DNA of 32,478 nucleotides from a bacterium (GTDB lineage Bacteria > Bacillota_I > Bacilli_A > RF39 > UBA660): NCBI GenBank assembly GCA_019421005.1, contig JAHZGA010000011.1, positions 1 to 32,478 on the forward strand. Direction: 5' to 3'. Positions 29,132 through 32,478 of this stretch are shown here, in pieces (the stretch's first letter is position 1; every line of letters starts with the position of its first letter). The notes below the pieces were generated by a model. It saw only the letters and a list, made by a program, of their open reading frames with translations. It had not been told where the DNA came from and did no database searches. The position numbers and the translations under genes were made by a program.

Positions 29132-29764
29132 TCATCCTTTCAATTCTTTTTTTATTTTTTTATATTCTGGACAATATTTATTAACTAAATTCCAAAAATT
29201 TTTAGAATGATCAAAATGAACAAAGTGAGATAGTTCATGAATTATAACATAATCTAGTTTAGTTATATCATATTCAATTAATTTAGAGTTTAAGGTTACT
29301 GATATGTTTTTTCTATTACATACCCCCCACCTTGATTTCATTGTTCTTATTTTTAAAGTAGGATAAGGGATATTTTCTTCAAATAAATTATAGTTGTATT
29401 TTAATCTTTGAGTAAAGATATCTTTTATTTGTTGGTTATACCATTTAAGTAACTGCTTCTCATCTTTTGTTATAATAGTATTTTCTTTTATTTCTAACTT
29501 ATCTACTTCTTTAATAATTATATCATATATATTACCTAAATAATAGAATTTTTTATTCCTTTCTTTTTCTTCAATTCTTAAATTTATCATTCTTCTAATT
29601 GAGTTAGTATTATTATCTAGTAATTTTTTTATATATTTTTTTGTTGTTAAGTAAGAAGTTGTAACTTGTATTGTTAAATCTTCTTTTACTCTTAAATAAG
29701 TATTTTTATTGTTTTTTTTAATAATTTTTAATTCATATTCTTTTCCATCTATAATATATTTCAT
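29132..29764 (-). CDS. YgjP-type zinc metallopeptidase
   Basis: This 210-residue protein is a YgjP/SprT-related metallopeptidase: RRMINLRIEEKERNKKFYYLG in the middle, RTMKSRWGVCN, and the zinc site HELSHFVHFDHSKNFW (about 177-192; HExxH-like HELSH plus a third His). Members are also annotated as UTP pyrophosphatase-like; the substrate is not known. No ribosome binding site is visible; TGTTAAAAT ends six bases before the ATG, so it is probably leaderless. The M23 hydrolase gene follows at once. Confidence 0.85.
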   Translation of the reverse strand: MKYIIDGKEYELKIIKKNNKNTYLRVKEDLTIQVTTSYLTTKKYIKKLLDNNTNSIRRMINLRIEEKERNKKFYYLGNIYDIIIKEVDKLEIKENTIITKDEKQLLKWYNQQIKDIFTQRLKYNYNLFEENIPYPTLKIRTMKSRWGVCNRKNISVTLNSKLIEYDITKLDYVIIHELSHFVHFDHSKNFWNLVNKYCPEYKKIKKELKG

Positions 29765-29793
29765 ATAAACATTTTAACAGATTTTTGGTTAAA

Positions 29794-29818
29794 AAAAAAG
29801 AGATTAAATCTCTTTTGA
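29794..29818 (-). terminator. terminator of the DcuC/YfcC-like gene
   Basis: AAAGAGATT and AATCTCTTT form an AT-rich stem with a 2-base loop, followed by a U-run on the minus strand. A second copy of the ATTAAATCTCTTT arm occurs at 29818-29830. Confidence 0.7.
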
Positions 29819-29829
29819 TTAAATCTCTT

Positions 29830-31284
29830 TTAAGCAAATATCGCTACTACGACAATTACAATAATTACAACAAGTAACAACGCTAATAAAAGCTTCCAAA
29901 TATATTTTAACCATTCTTTGTATGAAACTTTTAAGTAACTTAATCCAGCAATTAATGCAACACTTGTTGGTAAGAATAACATAAATAGTCCGTAAATAGC
30001 TTGGTAAATAATACCAACTACTTCTAAATTACCAGCATCGGTTACATTAGTTTGATAATAACCTGTTACTGAATAAACTAAATAGTAAAAGTCATTGTAG
30101 AAGATACTTCCAACAGCCGCACCTAAAGCAGTTGTTGCAGCATTAAAGTTTTTAGTTATTGATAATACCCAGTTAGTAATTGTATCACAGATTGTATAGC
30201 CAGTTCCTGTTGTAACCATAAAAGCAAAGATGATACTTGCTAAAACAGCATATAAAGCTGGCAATAACATTTGTTTAACACCTGATGTAAATCCATCAAG
30301 CATATCATTTAATTTAACTTTATATACTAAAGCAATTATAATTGTAGTTAAAATGATAATAACACTTAACTCGTAATTGCTCCAATATCCTAAAGCACTT
30401 ACTGTTCCTAAAATTTTAGCAAAAATAGCATATCCACCAATTTCAAATTCAGTTACTTTAGTATGGAAATCTTGGAATCCTTCAAATCCGATTGAATAGA
30501 AGAAATTATACATACCTACTAATAATAAGACAACAGCAAATAATACAAAAACTATTAATGGAACTGCACTTCTCTTTTTAGTGTTTTCCTCTTTAACGTA
30601 TAAAGGAATATCCAATAAAGTTGTTTCTTTTTTTTCAGCTTTTTTACCTTTCTTTTTATCTTCTTTAGGTTGTTCTAATGTAGAAGTTTTGATAACAAAT
30701 GTTATATAAATAATACTAATAACAACTAATAAAGCAATTTTAGTAATAATTTCATAACTAACATCTAAACTTAACAAGTTAATAATATATCCATTAATAC
30801 CAAATCCATAAGTACATCCCATTGAACCTAATATTATAGCACCTACAGTTGCTGCTAAAGCTGTAACTTTTTTATAGTTTAAGCTTAATATTACAGCTAC
30901 AAAAAATGGTACTAGAATAAATAAAACCCAAGTTAAACCTGTTAATGATGATAAAACAATAAATGAAATCATTGTAATAATTAAAAATTTATTACTTTTC
31001 TTTTCAAAACGTTTTTTTGTTGCTTCAACTAATGAACTATAAACACCAGTTTTATTTATTACTCCGTATAAACCACCAATTAATAGAATTATAATTCCAT
31101 ATTGAAAGAATGTTCCTATTGTTATAACTGGTAAACGAAATAAGTCAAATAGTCCTAAAGGTGCAGTTGTTTCAGCTTTTGCAAATTCACCACTTGCTAA
31201 AGTTCCTGGTACAATTATCCAACTTAATACAACCAATACTAGGAATGAAATTCCTAAAACTTTTAATAAATCATACTTTTTCAT
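29830..31284 (-). CDS. putative anion carrier, DcuC/YfcC-like
   Basis: This 484-residue protein has about 12 membrane segments. The N-terminal WIIVPGTLASGEF, a LGLFDLFRLPVITIGTFFQYG segment and GGLYGVINKTG resemble the YfcC/DcuC family, which includes C4-dicarboxylate and fatty-acid or amino-acid exchangers. A cytoplasmic Lys-rich loop (about 207-230, KKKGKKAEKKE) splits the two halves. Substrate cannot be read; a fermentation-end-product or amino-acid carrier is plausible. AGGAGG lies six bases before the ATG, with a promoter at 31302-31330. It is monocistronic. Confidence 0.65.
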   Translation of the reverse strand: MKKYDLLKVLGISFLVLVVLSWIIVPGTLASGEFAKAETTAPLGLFDLFRLPVITIGTFFQYGIIILLIGGLYGVINKTGVYSSLVEATKKRFEKKSNKFLIITMISFIVLSSLTGLTWVLFILVPFFVAVILSLNYKKVTALAATVGAIILGSMGCTYGFGINGYIINLLSLDVSYEIITKIALLVVISIIYITFVIKTSTLEQPKEDKKKGKKAEKKETTLLDIPLYVKEENTKKRSAVPLIVFVLFAVVLLLVGMYNFFYSIGFEGFQDFHTKVTEFEIGGYAIFAKILGTVSALGYWSNYELSVIIILTTIIIALVYKVKLNDMLDGFTSGVKQMLLPALYAVLASIIFAFMVTTGTGYTICDTITNWVLSITKNFNAATTALGAAVGSIFYNDFYYLVYSVTGYYQTNVTDAGNLEVVGIIYQAIYGLFMLFLPTSVALIAGLSYLKVSYKEWLKYIWKLLLALLLVVIIVIVVVAIFA

Positions 31285-31301
31285 ATATACCTCCTGATAT
31301 A

Positions 31302-31330
31302 ATTATAACAAATAATTATTAAAATATAAA
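31302..31330 (-). promoter_or_regulatory. promoter of the DcuC/YfcC-like gene
   Basis: On the minus strand TTTATA (31325-31330) and TATAAT (31302-31307) are 17 bases apart, with a TG extension of the -10. Confidence 0.65.
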
Positions 31331-31385
31331 TACTTTTGGTAAAAAATCACATATTTTTCTAATAAAATCAACTGTTTTTACTGGT

Positions 31386-31414
31386 TTGACAAATTACAAA
31401 TCATTATTTATAAT
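31386..31414 (+). promoter_or_regulatory. consensus promoter of the radical SAM gene
   Basis: TTGACA (31386-31391) and TATAAT (31409-31414) match the sigma-A consensus exactly with 17-base spacing. The predicted start near 31421 begins directly at GGTGAT, leaving a leader of about nine bases. Confidence 0.85.
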
Positions 31415-31429
31415 ATTTTTGGTGATTTT

Positions 31430-32380
31430 ATGAATGAGTTTAAAAAAGGTTATAACAATAAAAGGTATTATACCCTAGATTATTTTTATAAAAAAAAGTT
31501 TGGATGTAAGGTAGCAAAGATTAGTTTGAATGGTGGATTTACTTGCCCAAATATTGATGGGAAAATCAGTTATGGAGGATGTATTTATTGTTCTAAATTA
31601 GGTAGTGGTGAGTTTGCTGGTAATAAATTAGATAGTTTAGAACAACAATTTAATAGTATTAAAAAAATAATGGATCATAAATGGAAAGATTTAAAATATA
31701 TTGCTTATTTTCAAGCTAATTCTAATACTTATGCTGAAGTAGATGTATTAAAAGAAAAGTTTGAAAAAGTTTTAAAGTTTCAAGATGTTGTTGGTTTAAA
31801 CATTGCTACTAGATGTGATTGTATTACCGAAGAATGTTTAGATTATTTAGAAGATTTATCAAAAAGAACATATTTAACAATTGAGTTAGGGTTACAAACA
31901 ATTCATGAAAAAACAGCTATTTTAATTAATCGTGGTCATACTTTAAAATGTTTTTCTGATATGGTAAAAAAGTTAAGAAATAGAAATATCAATGTAGTTG
32001 TACATATAATTAATGGACTTCCTTTTGAAACAAAAGAAATGATGTTAGAAACAGTAAAATATTTAAATAATTTAGATATTCAAGGAATAAAAATTCATAT
32101 GTTACTTATTTTAAAAGACACTAAATTGGCTGAAATTTATAAAAAGAAGCCATTTCATGTTTTAACTAAAGATGAATATATTGATATTGTTGTTGAACAA
32201 TTAGAAAATTTAGATGATAATATTGTCGTTAATAGAATTACTGGTGATGCTAAAGTTGATGATTTAATTGAACCTATTTGGACATTAAAAAAAGTTGTTG
32301 TTTTAAATGATATTGATAAAATGTTAAAATTTAGAAATACTTACCAAGGAATTAATTTAAAAAAAGCTGTATTAAAATAA
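31430..32380 (+). CDS. radical SAM protein, YhcC/YtqA family (TIGR01212 type)
   Basis: This 316-residue protein has the N-terminal YYTLDYFYKKKFGCKVAKISLNGGFTCPN, where the cysteine set CPNIDGKISYGGCIYCS (about 39-55) holds the iron-sulfur cluster in the family's widened C-x(10-12)-C-x2-C spacing. ATRCDCI, LTIELGLQTIHE and GLPFETKEMM follow. Family proteins are radical SAM enzymes of uncertain substrate, probably RNA modification. The ATG has TTGGTGAT just upstream and a perfect promoter. It is monocistronic. Confidence 0.92.
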   Translation: MNEFKKGYNNKRYYTLDYFYKKKFGCKVAKISLNGGFTCPNIDGKISYGGCIYCSKLGSGEFAGNKLDSLEQQFNSIKKIMDHKWKDLKYIAYFQANSNTYAEVDVLKEKFEKVLKFQDVVGLNIATRCDCITEECLDYLEDLSKRTYLTIELGLQTIHEKTAILINRGHTLKCFSDMVKKLRNRNINVVVHIINGLPFETKEMMLETVKYLNNLDIQGIKIHMLLILKDTKLAEIYKKKPFHVLTKDEYIDIVVEQLENLDDNIVVNRITGDAKVDDLIEPIWTLKKVVVLNDIDKMLKFRNTYQGINLKKAVLK

Positions 32381-32392
32381 TATGGCTTTTTT
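32360..32392 (+). terminator. terminator of the radical SAM gene
   Basis: AAAAAAGC (32360-32367) and GCTTTTTT (32385-32392) form an 8-bp stem around a 17-base loop containing the stop codon. It also lies at the end of the convergent minus-strand frame. Confidence 0.65.
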
Positions 32393-32397
32393 GTTAT

Positions 32398-32478
32398 TTA
32401 TTGAAATGACATGATATATTGTTTATCTAAATTAGTTATTCTAGAAATCATATCAACATCAAATCCATTATTAAACAT
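32398..32478 (-). CDS. C-terminal fragment of an unidentified gene
   Basis: A minus-strand frame is open from the right edge to a TAA at 32398-32400 and encodes 26 residues, ending GFDVDMISRITNLDKQYIMSFQ. The short helix-turn-helix-like end resembles the tail of PD-(D/E)XK transposase/Rpn-type proteins, which often end in an ISxITxL motif. The evidence is thin and the body of the gene is outside the window. Confidence 0.4.
   Translation of the reverse strand: MFNNGFDVDMISRITNLDKQYIMSFQ

Noticed and set aside
29785..29830. Transposon end from the repeated ATTAAATCTCTTTT
   Set aside because: The repeat is explained by a terminator hairpin with one duplicated arm; there is no second end or transposase.

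Overview
This is a very AT-rich stretch of a Bacillota (Firmicutes, Bacilli-like) chromosome with dense, mostly leftward gene clusters. Lineage clues are the Gram-positive-type housekeeping genes (lon, era, recO, cdd, dgkA, ybeY, ldh, liaF-like), AGGAGG and GGTGAT ribosome binding sites, and a large endospore gene set: spoVG, yabP, yabQ, yabG, spoVID, a ysxE-like gene, yunB, yqfC, yqfD and cse60. The organism is probably an endospore former with a class III (anaerobic) ribonucleotide reductase and L-lactate dehydrogenase, so fermentative and living without oxygen at least part of the time. An uncultured gut Bacilli lineage would fit, but species cannot be read from the sequence. There are no phages, CRISPR arrays, intact insertion sequences or rRNA genes.

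Layout. 1-339: mostly empty, with a hairpin and a strong promoter for a lemA-like gene (340-885). 884-4653 (minus): a PASTA-NodB deacetylase, then yabG-veg, spoVG, and yabP-yabQ-divIC; this keeps Bacillus gene order with the intervening genes removed. 4703-10063 (minus): lon, spoVID-ysxE, yutD and yunB, plus a possible 58-residue membrane peptide convergent to ysxE. 10127-10588 (plus): a two-CBS protein. 10603-13607 (minus): the anaerobic ribonucleotide reductase operon, in which the glycyl-radical end of NrdD is a separate 47-codon gene between nrdD and nrdG. 13680-13860: an extreme T-rich tract. 13923-15507 (plus): a lipoprotein deacetylase and a small membrane protein. 15632-15705: tRNA-Thr. 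15706-16040: a hairpin-rich intergenic region with a candidate small RNA. 16041-17497 (minus): liaF-like and DUF4097 genes. 17552-19754 (minus): ybaK behind tRNA-Arg, an HD-domain protein and a DUF3048 protein. 19892-20803 (plus): ldh. 20830-22296 (minus): a zinc-ribbon membrane protein. 22416-27873 (minus): cse60, then yqfC-yqfD-vanZ-ybeY-dgkA-cdd-era-yqzL-DUF1653-recO. 27948-29764 (minus): an M23 murein hydrolase and a YgjP-type metalloprotease. 29830-31284 (minus): a DcuC/YfcC-like carrier. 31430-32380 (plus): a radical SAM protein. The right edge cuts an unidentified minus-strand gene.

How it fits together. Much of the window serves envelope and spore building: early regulation (SpoVG), coat and cortex morphogenesis (YabP, YabQ, YqfC, YqfD, SpoVID, YabG, YunB), wall modification (two NodB deacetylases, M23 hydrolase), division (DivIC) and lipid-carrier recycling (DgkA). 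Several Bacillus subtilis neighbourhoods appear in collapsed form. The most notable observation is the split anaerobic ribonucleotide reductase. A second pattern is that many genes have a consensus -10 box only about 15-17 bases before the start codon, leaving room for little more than a GGTGAT motif as the leader.
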